In this document: one piece after another, positions 9,401 through 17,485 of the stretch
Layout of the letters: every line of letters starts with the position of its first letter
Position numbering within the stretch: position 1 is the stretch's first letter
NCBI GenBank assembly: GCA_951801655.1
Contig: CATONV010000005.1
Location: 1-61,878 of the forward strand
Direction: 5' to 3'
DNA: 61,878 nucleotides
DNA from: an uncultured Oscillospiraceae bacterium
Lineage (GTDB): Bacteria; Bacillota; Clostridia; Oscillospirales; Oscillospiraceae
Position numbers and translations under genes: made by a program
Notes under the pieces: model-generated
Told to the model about the DNA's origin: nothing
Databases searched by the model: none
What the model saw: the letters and a program-made list of their open reading frames with translations, nothing else

Positions 9401-12133
9401 TACCCAGTTCTCGCCTACTCCCTGGTCGCCCTTGACATCCGCGGGGGTGTCCATGCCGTACACCCAGACCTTAAAGGTGATGCTGCTCCGCAGGGCCTGT
9501 GTGAATTTGTTCTTATCCTCCTCTGTACCGTTTCGGGCGTTCTCATACAGAGACAGGATATCTCCCCCGCTGAGGAAGCGAACATTTTCGCTGAACTCCA
9601 GCACAATGTCGGTGTCCTGCGTGGGGTTTTGGGTATTGTCTTTGCCGTCGTACTTGGTAAAGAACTGGTGGATGGTAGGCGGGTTGTTATCCAGCGTACG
9701 GATGCCGCCCTCCAGCTTGTAGACCTGGATGGAGTAGTTCCCGGCGGTGTCCCGGGCCAGGTAGTACAGGTCGTAGGACTTCTCCGCCTCCAGACCGGTG
9801 ATGTTCATAGCCGCCTCAGTATTGGCTGTGGCCGCCACCTGGCCGCTGCGGAAGGCGTTCATGCCGTTGGCCACCTGAAGCTTGGCGTAGTCGCTGTTCA
9901 GCAAGGCGGTCTGGCCGTCCTCCGAGTTATCATCCGGGTTGTTGGGGTTGGACTTGGGGTAGAAGGCGCCCGACTCCACCACCACCCAGAAGATGGTGCC
10001 GTTTTCATTCAGGGTGGCCGCCATGGGAACGGAGGCGGCCTGGGCCTCGCCGTTCACATGGGGATAGATCACGAATTCAGGCGGAGTTACGTCCGGAGTG
10101 GTGAACTGCAGCGGGGTGACTGCGGAGCTGTTGGTACCGTCTACGTCGGTAAGCCACAGGTAGAGGGTGTAGTTCTTCATCTCCTCCAGCTTATCGCTGA
10201 CGGTGATGGCCAGATCCGCGTCCCGCACCTCGTTCTTCTCCAGATCGATAATGCCGTAGCCCAGATTGTTGCTGACCGCCGCAGACTTCAGCTCGTCCAC
10301 CGTGGGCGCCGCGGCGCTGCTGGGCAGCACGGTATAGTACATGCGGCAGGTCTTGGTAGCCATGACGGCAACCTGCGCGCTGATATAGGCTGCGCCATCT
10401 TTCTTCCAGATTTTGGACATATAGGGGTAACCCTGGCCAAAGGCGGGGACGGAGTTGTCCGGCGTGGAGAAGGAAACCACCTTCACCGGACTGCGGTTGC
10501 CCTGGTCGTCCACCAGAACGGCGGACAGGTAGTAGGACCCGCCGGTGGTCAGGCCGGTTACCTGGGCGCTGACTACTGTGTCGCCCGTGGGGGCGACAAC
10601 GGAGCCGCTGCTCAGCGCCTTAAAGCCGTAGGTGGGCGGAGTAACCAGCGAATCTTCGTCAATGGAGCCGTCGGTAATATTACTCACCGCCCAGTAGACT
10701 GTGCCCTTCTTGTTTCCGGAGAAGTCGGCCCGGAAGCCCGTGGGAGCAATGTCCTTCGCTGCGGGATAGCCGGCCAGCAGACGCGGGTCCAGAGACCCCT
10801 CCTCCGCCGCTTGGGAGTCCATAACCACCCCGGAGATATTGCCTGTCAGGCCGGGACGGATGTAAATCTTGTCCGGGAGTGGGGAGACCACACAGCCCGA
10901 GGCATTGATATTGAGGTTGTCAATGTCGCCGTCTCCGGTGACGTTGGTAGCCACGTCCAGGTTCATCTCCTTGACATGGGTATTCCGGTCCAGCTGGATC
11001 GCAGAGTCGGTGGCGGCCTCGTCCACGGTGAGTTTGGCCACGGTGCCCTTGGCCACCTGGATCGTGGACACGGGGCTCTTGTTCACCACGTTCTTGATCC
11101 GACCGGCCAGCGTCAGGCGCGTGCCCGGCTCACCGTCCAGCTCAATGTTCATCAGGCCCTTCTCGTCGGTGTTGTTGTCCTCCAGGTAAGCGGAGGTGCG
11201 CACTACCGTCTTGGCGATATCGGTAACGCCGTCCGCCCGGATGGTCACCGTCTTGTTGCGCATATTGTCCACCAGCATCTCCTCGGCAGTGACGTTGCGC
11301 ATGACCACGCTGGCGTCGCCGCTCTCGCTCTCGCCGGTGCCGCTGACAATAATCCGCCCCAGCACATTCACATTTTCCAGCTTAATGCCGCCCAGCCCCA
11401 CGCCGCCGGAGACATACAGGTCGCCGCTGATGGTGGTGTTGCGCAGGGTGACATTGGGGGCGGTAATGGTCACGTTGCCAAACACGCCCCCCAGCTCATA
11501 GGCGCCGCTCTCCCGAACGGGGGTACCGATGCACTGGGTGATCAGCGCGGCCATCTGACCCTTGGACACGGGAGACCGCGGCATAAAGGTGTTGTCTGGG
11601 TAGCCGGAGATGATGTAGTTGTCCACGGCGGTCTTGATGGTCCCCCGGGCCCAGTCGCTCACGTCTCGGCTGTCGGTAAAGGCCAGACTCTCACCGGGCG
11701 TCTCTTTGAGCATCATGTTCCGCCCCAGAATGCACACCGCCTGCTCCCGGGTCAGGGTGTTGTTGGGGGAGGCCGTGTTCTCAGAGGTGCCGGCCATATA
11801 GCCCACCGTGTAGGCAATGGCCACATCATCGTAGAACCAGTCGGTCGGGTTTACGTCGGTAAAGGGGATCTCCCCCTTCTCGGTATAGCCGTAGGCCCGG
11901 TTGATAATGGCCATAAATTCCGCCCGGGTGAGGGCAGCGTTCGGATTGCCCGTCTGGTCCGCCCGCATGACCCCCCAGTCCACCAGCTGATCCAGATAAG
12001 TGTCAGCCCAGTGCTCCGCCGAGGCGGGCAGGGTCATGCCGGGCGCCAGTCCGATCAGCAGGACGGCGGCCAGCAGCAGAGACAGCGCCCTCTCCTGCCA
12101 GGTGCGGCGCTTTATACCGGTTCTTTGGGACAT
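6428..12133 (-). CDS. Giant S-layer-homology surface protein (1901 aa)
   Basis: Signal peptide (basic start, then ALSLLLAAVLLIGLAPGM, cleavage likely after SAEH or before). Three S-layer homology domains follow directly (WADTYLDQLVDWGVM, FTDVNPTDWFYDDVAIAY, FTDSRDVSDWARGTIKTAV). Next is a region with regular GNVTITAPNVTLRNTTISGDLYV-like strands that suggests a right-handed beta-helix. The remaining roughly 1400 residues are fibronectin/Ig-like beta domains with many repeats of the 'F...T...VTPPEF.IYP..' type. ATG at 12133 is chosen because AAAGGAGA lies 7 bases upstream and the signal peptide begins there; the in-frame ATG 57 bases further upstream is not supported. It starts 40 bases after the PilZ gene, same strand, probably one operon. 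Role inferred: wall-anchored adhesin or S-layer-associated protein. Confidence 0.87.
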   Translation of the reverse strand: MSQRTGIKRRTWQERALSLLLAAVLLIGLAPGMTLPASAEHWADTYLDQLVDWGVMRADQTGNPNAALTRAEFMAIINRAYGYTEKGEIPFTDVNPTDWFYDDVAIAYTVGYMAGTSENTASPNNTLTREQAVCILGRNMMLKETPGESLAFTDSRDVSDWARGTIKTAVDNYIISGYPDNTFMPRSPVSKGQMAALITQCIGTPVRESGAYELGGVFGNVTITAPNVTLRNTTISGDLYVSGGVGLGGIKLENVNVLGRIIVSGTGESESGDASVVMRNVTAEEMLVDNMRNKTVTIRADGVTDIAKTVVRTSAYLEDNNTDEKGLMNIELDGEPGTRLTLAGRIKNVVNKSPVSTIQVAKGTVAKLTVDEAATDSAIQLDRNTHVKEMNLDVATNVTGDGDIDNLNINASGCVVSPLPDKIYIRPGLTGNISGVVMDSQAAEEGSLDPRLLAGYPAAKDIAPTGFRADFSGNKKGTVYWAVSNITDGSIDEDSLVTPPTYGFKALSSGSVVAPTGDTVVSAQVTGLTTGGSYYLSAVLVDDQGNRSPVKVVSFSTPDNSVPAFGQGYPYMSKIWKKDGAAYISAQVAVMATKTCRMYYTVLPSSAAAPTVDELKSAAVSNNLGYGIIDLEKNEVRDADLAITVSDKLEEMKNYTLYLWLTDVDGTNSSAVTPLQFTTPDVTPPEFVIYPHVNGEAQAASVPMAATLNENGTIFWVVVESGAFYPKSNPNNPDDNSEDGQTALLNSDYAKLQVANGMNAFRSGQVAATANTEAAMNITGLEAEKSYDLYYLARDTAGNYSIQVYKLEGGIRTLDNNPPTIHQFFTKYDGKDNTQNPTQDTDIVLEFSENVRFLSGGDILSLYENARNGTEEDKNKFTQALRSSITFKVWVYGMDTPADVKGDQGVGENWVIDYSVDNIRVDNVNGKVQLKFLKEGLQLKGGGIYSFEITGLEDMSGHALDPTTVDYKPESVEKGHNVPIFTVVFAQIKLTGDFLLPEAQIPQGIKDLNVDGASTGSYGVDFKFRMMPQGTEDVADGMAYDLLLWTDKGIEYDLYYRAVTVDKDQTVTVLTHKEEDGKFVYGMPNMSAIEDQSGWVLLGSSGLYYPGTNELAGKSLHTTFNGCSQTVPFPDLNTLRSKTPDGKDVYYDFAVSIRRIGNLTDPNTWSGDINFYVDVAAGNSSDLYKLAGSLKEAQWQQFLDNGLNNGGGESIGSTQNPEDPRRLHLNISLEDSVQPKFADNYPAFETTENSVTMNLTLTRPGTVYYAIGYADELGNEPMDTSLWNPSIRTITEANQKINPKDVPTGGRDRDIMDMPVLLNPQKGEIQNPDWAEGSQIVPPGSLEYRGVASATKKINGLSPNRTYYVYFVIRGSAMEPSEVEIYKFKTDPVARPVISIVGQSPTMTEPGRAGLSTDMGAELTYKIYSKASIRNLPYMSDKDLLSDHLYPGRDLPKAYEDYTIYDALKEVYTYRKASQEGTQTSGYFPTDGSGNPERFNKRYSVFDIYASETVKDDILEWLERDEASGPAAQGGPKTVNANTWEYSDRVLQADQPYYVISMARKEPEDTNMANSATGIRYSFMGNEIKLSDQNPPQLTNATGNFTVTDVNGAKNVTSGSITLTFNKELYYLKGTTKTKVTKDNLKDIFNPSVGVDWTSGTHDIQTAQNGYSTVTLPLKGPTVSIGISNGWLINSSGIAGPEGMQIVHSNRWPDATTASPTQGFYYLNVFWGASINVGNEASAGWTIQGTGPGVPAATPPTTRTAIPQAQSASTNFSVSAANTVDGTSTIHFNAPLYLGGDQPATLQELLNAANEFGGIDASQSRLTNSKDGATLVLKLSGKVGDVSLNIPAGRLTNSVGEASANGLNIKVQQREESGQANMTFQNFYTDISWGGQTWTNKGRNS

Positions 12134-12173
12134 ATGCGGTTCTCCTTTCTTGTTCCAACGGGGAAGGCGGGGT

Positions 12174-12758
12174 TCAGTCCGCCGAGTCAATCTGAATGCT
12201 GAATACCGCCTTGCGGATCATGGTCTCCTCATCTTGGATGAGGTCCACAAACTTCGAGGCGTACAGCGGCATTTCCGAGGTATCGTCCTCCAGCTGGCGC
12301 AGCACCTGGGTCTTTACAATCAGCGGAGAGTCGGTGACGGGGAGAACCATCTCCACGATCTCCCGCGCCTCCAGCGGCTTGTCGATCCAAAAGGCGATGC
12401 CGCCGCAGCTCAGGTCCTTAGTCTTAAAGGTCCGCTGCCCCCTCCAGTGCCCGGTGACAGGGTACATGACGCTTTCAAAATCTGTGAGGATACGCAGGTT
12501 TTCCCGGGCGGCGGGCCCCAGGGCGGCGGTGGGCTGGATGACCATTTTGTCCTCCCGCTGGCGGATGATAACACCCACCCGGTTGGGCGTGCTGTCGTCC
12601 ATGCCGATCAGCTGAATCTCCCGGTGGGCCGCCACCGCCTCCTCCTTTCCGCCCAGTATCTTAATCTGGAGAACCTCCGAGTTGGGCGGGGACTCCAGCA
12701 CCGCGTTGGCAAGGGGGGTCCCCTTGCTGTCCAGGATCAAATAGAGGCGTTCTGCCAT
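12174..12758 (-). CDS. PilZ domain protein, likely c-di-GMP receptor
   Basis: 194 residues. The C-terminal half carries the PilZ signature, with DLSCGGIAFWI matching the D-x-S-x-x-G motif. The upstream arginine motif is weaker (ARENLR rather than a clean RxxxR), so nucleotide binding is likely but not certain. The N-terminal half resembles the YcgR-type N domain in layout (QPTAALGPAARE). The start follows AAGGAGA, and the preceding gene's TAA touches the ATG with no gap. Upstream are FliK-like and FlhB-like genes and downstream two S-layer-homology genes. This suggests c-di-GMP control of a surface or export function, which is inference from position. Confidence 0.82.
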   Translation of the reverse strand: MAERLYLILDSKGTPLANAVLESPPNSEVLQIKILGGKEEAVAAHREIQLIGMDDSTPNRVGVIIRQREDKMVIQPTAALGPAARENLRILTDFESVMYPVTGHWRGQRTFKTKDLSCGGIAFWIDKPLEAREIVEMVLPVTDSPLIVKTQVLRQLEDDTSEMPLYASKFVDLIQDEETMIRKAVFSIQIDSAD

Positions 12759-13106
12759 TTAAGACTCTCCTTTCTCTTCCTCAGGGACGGGGGCTGGCTG
12801 GGCCGCCAGGGCCTGGCGCTCCCGCCGGGCCTTGTCCGGGTCGTTAGGGTCAAAGTTCAAAAAGTAGACATAAATTTCCACAATGGCCTGGTACAGCGCG
12901 TCAGGGATTTCCTGTCCCAGGGCCAGCTGGGAAAGCATGGTGGCCAGGGAGTTGTCCTCATACACAGGGACACCGCTCTCGGTGGCCACCTCGATCATCC
13001 TCTCGGCCAGGTAGCCCATTCCGGAGGCCACCACCACCGGGGCCCCCTCTCCCTCGTAGCGCAGGGCTACGGCGCGGTTTGTCGCCCGATTATCATATCG
13101 TGACAT
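12759..13106 (-). CDS. FlhB C-terminal-domain-like small protein (YlqH/FhlB type)
   Basis: 115 residues matching the soluble cytoplasmic domain of the flagellar export-gate protein FlhB: AVALRYEGEGAPVVVASGMGYLAERM, then VPVYEDNSLATMLSQL and IPDALYQAIVEIYVYF. It lacks the membrane part and the NPTH autocleavage motif, as in Bacillus YlqH. The ATG at 13106 overlaps the end of the FliK-like gene by 14 bases, implying translational coupling. In other bacteria such free FlhB-like proteins are of unclear function; partnership with the FliK-like neighbour is inferred from the conserved pair. Confidence 0.85.
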   Translation of the reverse strand: MSRYDNRATNRAVALRYEGEGAPVVVASGMGYLAERMIEVATESGVPVYEDNSLATMLSQLALGQEIPDALYQAIVEIYVYFLNFDPNDPDKARRERQALAAQPAPVPEEEKGES

Positions 13107-14529
13107 TGACGCTGCTCCCCCCCTCAAAGATTTTCGGAAATACCCCGGAGATGGTCAGCGGCCGGCTCATCTGCTGAACCTGCACCGTTTCGGCCTTCAG
13201 ACCGTTGTCCGTTATAATGCGGGACAGCTCCCCCTGGACCAGCTGGGAGAAGGGGGCCACACTCTCCGGACAGAAAACCTGAACATCCACCCTCTCCCCC
13301 TGACAGGTGAGTACCATATCAAAAAAGCCCAGGCTTTGAATGTCGATTTTAAACAGAAAGCGCAGAGTGTTTTCTTTGCCGCCCCGGCCCCGCTTCAGGT
13401 TTTCCTCGGCGTCCGGGTCCACCCACATCTCGGAAAAGGCCATCTTTCCGTCCCACTCCAGGGGAAGAAGGATGTGGTTGAGGGGCATGTGGACACTCTC
13501 GTTCACCAGAAAGGCGGAGACAATGTTCCGGAAGGCCTCCTGCACCTCTTTGCCCGCCCCGCTCTGGAGGGCGGCGTTGGCCGCCTTGGCCAGCTGGGCG
13601 GCAAACTGGTCGCTGTCTGAGGCCTTGGCGAAGTTGGTGCTGTCCAGCAGCCGCAGCAGCGCCTCATCAGACAGGCCGCCCAGCTTCTCCCGCAGGCCGG
13701 GACTGCTGATCATCTGGTGGAACGCCTGGAGAAGACTGTCCTCGCTGCCGTTCTCATAGCGGGAGACGTCCAGGGCCAGCATGGAGATCAGCGTGCGGGA
13801 CAGGCCCATGTCGTTGGTCTTGCTGGTGTAGCTGGACAGGAAGGTGAGAATGCTGCCCTGGAGCAGCTTCAGCGCCCCCGCCCGGTCGCCGGCGTTCATC
13901 TTCTCCTCCAGCTGGGACACCATCGGCAGCAGCTGGCTGCCGTAGCTGGCCGGGATGGCCCGAGTCAGTCGGGTCAGGGTGCGCAGCAGGTTGCCCTGGA
14001 TGTGGCCGGTGGAGGAGAAGTCGCTGTACTTTTTCAAAAATTGCAGGATATTATTGCGCACCGCCTCAGAGTTTCCGGAGGCGTAGGCCTCCCGCAGGAT
14101 GGCGAACAGCGCCCCGCCGAAACGGGTGCCGTTGGCCAGCTGGGAAAACAGAAATTTGCCCAGCGCCCCCTCGTCCATCTTCAGCATGTTGAGCAGAGCA
14201 CCCATCTCGCCGGCCAGCCCCTCTTCAATGCCGGAGGAGACCACCGTCCCCTCGTACATAGCGAAGAGGGTACTCAGACTCTCGCGCAGCTCCGGGGTGT
14301 TGGCCAGCCGCTGAAGGAAGGCGGCAAAGTTGGAGTCGTACCGCAGGGCCTGGCTGCCGGTGGAATCGCCGGCTGTCTGCTTCTCTGTCCGGTTATCCGA
14401 ACGGACCACTCGGTTCAGGTCCGGGGCATTCTGAATGCGGGTATCGTTGGGCGATACCGGAATACTTCGGTTTACGTTGCTGCTGTCATGGCCCGGTACC
14501 GGGTTAGTCACACCAAGCAGATCTGGCAT
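13093..14529 (-). CDS. FliK-like protein (YlqG-type), hook-length-control C-terminal domain
   Basis: 478 residues: a disordered polar N-terminus, a long helical middle (repeated LLxxL segments), and a C-terminal domain LGFFDMVLTCQGERVDVQVFCP...LSRIITDNGLKAETVQV resembling the FliK C-terminal domain that contacts FlhB. The ATG at 14529 is chosen because GGAG lies 8 bases upstream; the GTG at 14538 overlaps that site. It is first gene of a minus-strand run (FliK-like, FlhB-like, PilZ, S-layer homology) and divergent from cheA. No hook, rod or flagellin genes are in the window, so it may be a flagellar accessory or act elsewhere. Confidence 0.75.
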   Translation of the reverse strand: MPDLLGVTNPVPGHDSSNVNRSIPVSPNDTRIQNAPDLNRVVRSDNRTEKQTAGDSTGSQALRYDSNFAAFLQRLANTPELRESLSTLFAMYEGTVVSSGIEEGLAGEMGALLNMLKMDEGALGKFLFSQLANGTRFGGALFAILREAYASGNSEAVRNNILQFLKKYSDFSSTGHIQGNLLRTLTRLTRAIPASYGSQLLPMVSQLEEKMNAGDRAGALKLLQGSILTFLSSYTSKTNDMGLSRTLISMLALDVSRYENGSEDSLLQAFHQMISSPGLREKLGGLSDEALLRLLDSTNFAKASDSDQFAAQLAKAANAALQSGAGKEVQEAFRNIVSAFLVNESVHMPLNHILLPLEWDGKMAFSEMWVDPDAEENLKRGRGGKENTLRFLFKIDIQSLGFFDMVLTCQGERVDVQVFCPESVAPFSQLVQGELSRIITDNGLKAETVQVQQMSRPLTISGVFPKIFEGGSSVNVTI

Positions 14530-14714
14530 TGGCGACACTCCATTTCCAATTCAATGTAGAGGCGGGCTCTCGCGCCCGCCCGGCCAAACACCGGCCTCTG
14601 TGTCCGCCGGCAGAAAACGGGCCGGGACGTCGCCCGGCCCCGCCGGGCTCGGTCAGAATTATTTTAAGCCGGCTCCGGCCAAAAGTCCATCCCCAGTTTT
14701 TTTTCTGGAAAACT
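14530..14714. other. Intergenic region between divergent FliK-like gene and cheA
   Basis: About 185 bases rich in imperfect GC palindromes, including GCGGGC-type arms around 14570-14590 and CCGGGC-type arms around 14625-14660. The first palindrome starts GTAGAGGCGGGC and may be a degenerate member of the TAGGGG repeat family found elsewhere in the window. I find no convincing minus-strand promoter. Confidence 0.4.
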
Positions 14715-14753
14715 TAATTTTTTAATTGACACTGCCGATATATCGAGTATGAT
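14715..14753 (+). promoter_or_regulatory. Overlapping sigma-28-like and sigma-A-like promoters of the che operon
   Basis: GCCGATAT at 14734-14741 is an exact match to the -10 element used by SigD/FliA-type sigma factors; TAAT lies 15 bases upstream at 14715-14718 (consensus TAAA-N15-GCCGATAT). Overlapping it is a sigma-A promoter, TTGACA 14726-14731, 16-base spacer, TATGAT 14748-14753. Confidence 0.7.
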
Positions 14754-14836
14754 TAGATATGGGCGGGTGTATCATGCCTGTATGGCGGCCTCCCCCGCCC
14801 CACATCCAAAACCAAATGAGAAAAGGTGGCGTTTTT

Positions 14837-16933
14837 ATGGGCAGCGGCAACGACAGCATCCTGGACATGTATCTGTATGAGACCAACACCCTCTTGGAGC
14901 AGCTGGATGGCATCCTTCTGGCGGCAGAACAGGCGGATACGTTCTCTGAGGACAGCGTTAATGAGATATTCCGTATCATGCATACAATCAAGGGCTCCTC
15001 CGCCATGATGGAGTTCTCCTCCCTGATGACAGTAGCCCACCGGATCGAGGATTTGTTCTTCCTGGTTCGGGAGAAGGGTATGGATGTGGTCCCGGAGCAA
15101 ACCCGGCCCGACCTGTTCGATATGCTGTTTCAGGCCGTGGACTTTTTCCGCGGTGAGATCGAGAAGGTGGAGAATGATGAACCGCTCTCTCAGTCTATCG
15201 ACCACATTGTAAATAAAATTAATAGCCTGATCGATAAAATTCAGGGTAATCCCACATCTGAGGAACCGGCTGAAGCCGAGAGCGCGCCTGCCAGCGAGAC
15301 GGCCGCCCCTGCGGTGGGCGCCGTCAACCAGGACTACCTCTTCGGCATCCACGTCTTCTTTGACGAGGGCAGCGGAATGGAGAACCTGCGGGCCTTTATG
15401 CTGATCAACAGCGTGAAGGACTACTGCGCCGACTTTATCACCCATCCCACCAACGTGGAGACCGATCCCTCCACCTCCGATATCATCGCGGACCAGGGCT
15501 TCCTGGTCTGGTTCCGCACATCTGAGGAGCGCGACAACGCCATCCACGCCATGAACGGGGCCGGCTCCGTCCGGGAGTATCAGCCCGTGGACGCCGCCAA
15601 GACCTCTCCCGCGCCTGAGGCGCCGCCCGCCGCGTCAGAGACCAAGCCGGCCTCTCCCGCGCCCGCCAAGGAGTCTCCCAAGGCCGACGCGGCTCCCGCG
15701 CCCGCCGCCAAGCCCGCCGCCGCGCCTGCCGCCGGCCAGCAGCACGCCAAGGAGAGTCTCATCAGCGTCAATCTGTCCAAGCTGGACCAGCTGATGGCGG
15801 TGGTCAGCGAAATTGTCATCACGGAATCCATGGTCACCTCCTCCCCCGATCTGAAGGGACTGCGGCTGGACAACTTTACCAAGTCCGCCCGGGACCTGCG
15901 CAAGCTCACCGACGACCTGCAGGACGTGTCCATGTCTCTGCGCATGGTGCCCGTGTCCGGCACCTTCCAGAAGATGAACCGCATTGTCCGGGATATGAGT
16001 AAAAAGCTGGGAAAAAAGGCGAAGCTCACCCTGATTGGTGAGGACACCGAGGTGGATAAGACCATTGTAGACTCCATCGGAGACCCCATCATGCACATCG
16101 TCCGCAACTCCATGGACCACGGCCTGGAGGAGAACGAGGCCGACCGCATCGCCGCCGGCAAGGACCCGGTGGGCGAGGTGATCCTCTCCGCCCGGCACAC
16201 CGGCAGCGAAGTTATTATCGAGATCAAGGACGACGGTCAGGGCGTGGACACTCAGGCGGTGCTGAACAAGGCCATCCGCCAGGGTCTGGCCGCTCCTGAC
16301 CACGATTACAGCCAAAAGGAGATCCTCAACTTCCTTATGATGCCCGGCTTCTCCACCAACACCGAAGTCACCGAGTACTCCGGGCGCGGCGTGGGCATGG
16401 ACGTGGTCAAGAAGAATGTGGCCGACGTGGGCGGCACTGTCTCCATCTCCAGCGAGTGGGGCAAGGGCATGACCACCACCCTGAAAATCCCCCTGACCAT
16501 GGCCATTATGGACGGCATGGAGGTCTCAGTGGGTGAGTCTATGTTCACCATCCCCATCAACAGCATCCACTCCTCCCTGAAGGTGTCTGCAAAGGACGTG
16601 ATTCATGACCCCGCCCAGGGAGAGATGGTCAAGATCCGGGATAATTTCTATCCCATCATCCGGGCCAAGGAGCTGTTCTGCATGGAGCAGGGCTGCGACA
16701 ATATCGAGGACGGCATCCTGATGTGGGTGGAGGCCGGCGAACACTCCTACTGTCTGTTCGTTGACGAGCTCATCGGCGAACACCAGATCGTAGTTAAGCC
16801 CCTGCCCAACTATGTCAACGGCTTCGGCGTGAAAAACTTCGGCATAACCGGCTGCAGTATCCTGGGCGACGGCAGCATCAGCATTATCCTGGACGTGATT
16901 AACGTGTACACCGCCGCCCATAACATCTTTTGA
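14837..16933 (+). CDS. cheA: Chemotaxis histidine kinase CheA
   Basis: Cytoplasmic kinase that receives signals from methyl-accepting receptors through CheW and phosphorylates CheY and CheB. 698 residues in the usual order: Hpt domain with phospho-acceptor His49 in MHTIKGSS; a CheY-binding P2-like domain (about 185-270); a Pro/Ala-rich linker; dimerisation domain (VNLSKLDQLMAVVSEIVI); catalytic domain with N box HIVRNSMDHGLE, G1 DDGQGVD and G2 GRGVGMDVV; and a CheW-like regulatory domain at the end. The ATG at 14837 is preceded by AAAAGGTGG; earlier in-frame ATGs would place that site inside the protein. First gene of cheA-cheW-cheR-cheB. Confidence 0.97.
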   Translation: MGSGNDSILDMYLYETNTLLEQLDGILLAAEQADTFSEDSVNEIFRIMHTIKGSSAMMEFSSLMTVAHRIEDLFFLVREKGMDVVPEQTRPDLFDMLFQAVDFFRGEIEKVENDEPLSQSIDHIVNKINSLIDKIQGNPTSEEPAEAESAPASETAAPAVGAVNQDYLFGIHVFFDEGSGMENLRAFMLINSVKDYCADFITHPTNVETDPSTSDIIADQGFLVWFRTSEERDNAIHAMNGAGSVREYQPVDAAKTSPAPEAPPAASETKPASPAPAKESPKADAAPAPAAKPAAAPAAGQQHAKESLISVNLSKLDQLMAVVSEIVITESMVTSSPDLKGLRLDNFTKSARDLRKLTDDLQDVSMSLRMVPVSGTFQKMNRIVRDMSKKLGKKAKLTLIGEDTEVDKTIVDSIGDPIMHIVRNSMDHGLEENEADRIAAGKDPVGEVILSARHTGSEVIIEIKDDGQGVDTQAVLNKAIRQGLAAPDHDYSQKEILNFLMMPGFSTNTEVTEYSGRGVGMDVVKKNVADVGGTVSISSEWGKGMTTTLKIPLTMAIMDGMEVSVGESMFTIPINSIHSSLKVSAKDVIHDPAQGEMVKIRDNFYPIIRAKELFCMEQGCDNIEDGILMWVEAGEHSYCLFVDELIGEHQIVVKPLPNYVNGFGVKNFGITGCSILGDGSISIILDVINVYTAAHNIF

Positions 16934-16960
16934 GAGGGCGGACAGAAGGGAGAGTCAACT

Positions 16961-17449
16961 ATGGCGCAAATCGCAAAATCTGAGGAAGTCCTGTTCGCCA
17001 GAGAGCAGGAGACGGACGAATACACTGAGCCGCTGTCTGAGATCTCTACGGAAAAATACCTGATCTTCTCCTCCGACAGCCTGATGTACGGCATCAGGGC
17101 TGAGCAGGTGAAGGATATTATTACAGACTACACCATCACCTATCTTCCCCGGGTACCCAACTATGTGCGGGGTGTGATCAATCTGCGGGGCCAGATTATC
17201 CCTGTGGTGGACATCCGTCTGCGTCTGGGCAAGCCGGAGCATGACAACTTCTGCGGCATTGTGGTGGATGTGGACGGCAATATGGTGGGTATTCTGGTGG
17301 ATATGGTAGAGCAGATGGTGGATGTGCCTCTGGACGCCATCCTGCCCGTTCCCACCAGCACCAGCCAGGCTATGGTCTCCGGAATGTGTACCCTGCCTGA
17401 CGGCAACACCATGCTGGAGCTGGACTGTGAGCTGCTGCTCCACGACTGA
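16961..17449 (+). CDS. cheW: Chemotaxis coupling protein CheW
   Basis: 162-residue adaptor linking receptors to CheA. After a 25-residue polar N-terminus the CheW fold is clear: KYLIFSSDSLMYGIRAEQV, then LPRVPNYVRGVINLRGQIIPVVDIR, which is the conserved receptor/kinase-binding segment, and MVGILVDMVEQM. It follows cheA by 27 bases with AAGGGAG before the ATG. Confidence 0.96.
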   Translation: MAQIAKSEEVLFAREQETDEYTEPLSEISTEKYLIFSSDSLMYGIRAEQVKDIITDYTITYLPRVPNYVRGVINLRGQIIPVVDIRLRLGKPEHDNFCGIVVDVDGNMVGILVDMVEQMVDVPLDAILPVPTSTSQAMVSGMCTLPDGNTMLELDCELLLHD

Positions 17450-17485
17450 TTTTGACCATACCGCCGAAAAGGGGGGAACTCTGAG

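Noticed and set aside
7709-12202. Very long plus-strand open frame (about 1500 codons) opposite the giant S-layer-homology gene
   Set aside because: It is the GC-rich antisense shadow of the real gene: Gly/His/Val-rich composition, no ribosome site, no domain pattern, while the opposite strand has a signal peptide and S-layer homology domains.
12759-14529. Flagellar export/hook-length operon of a complete flagellum
   Set aside because: Only the soluble FlhB-like domain and a FliK-like protein are present; no other export, hook or filament genes are in the window.
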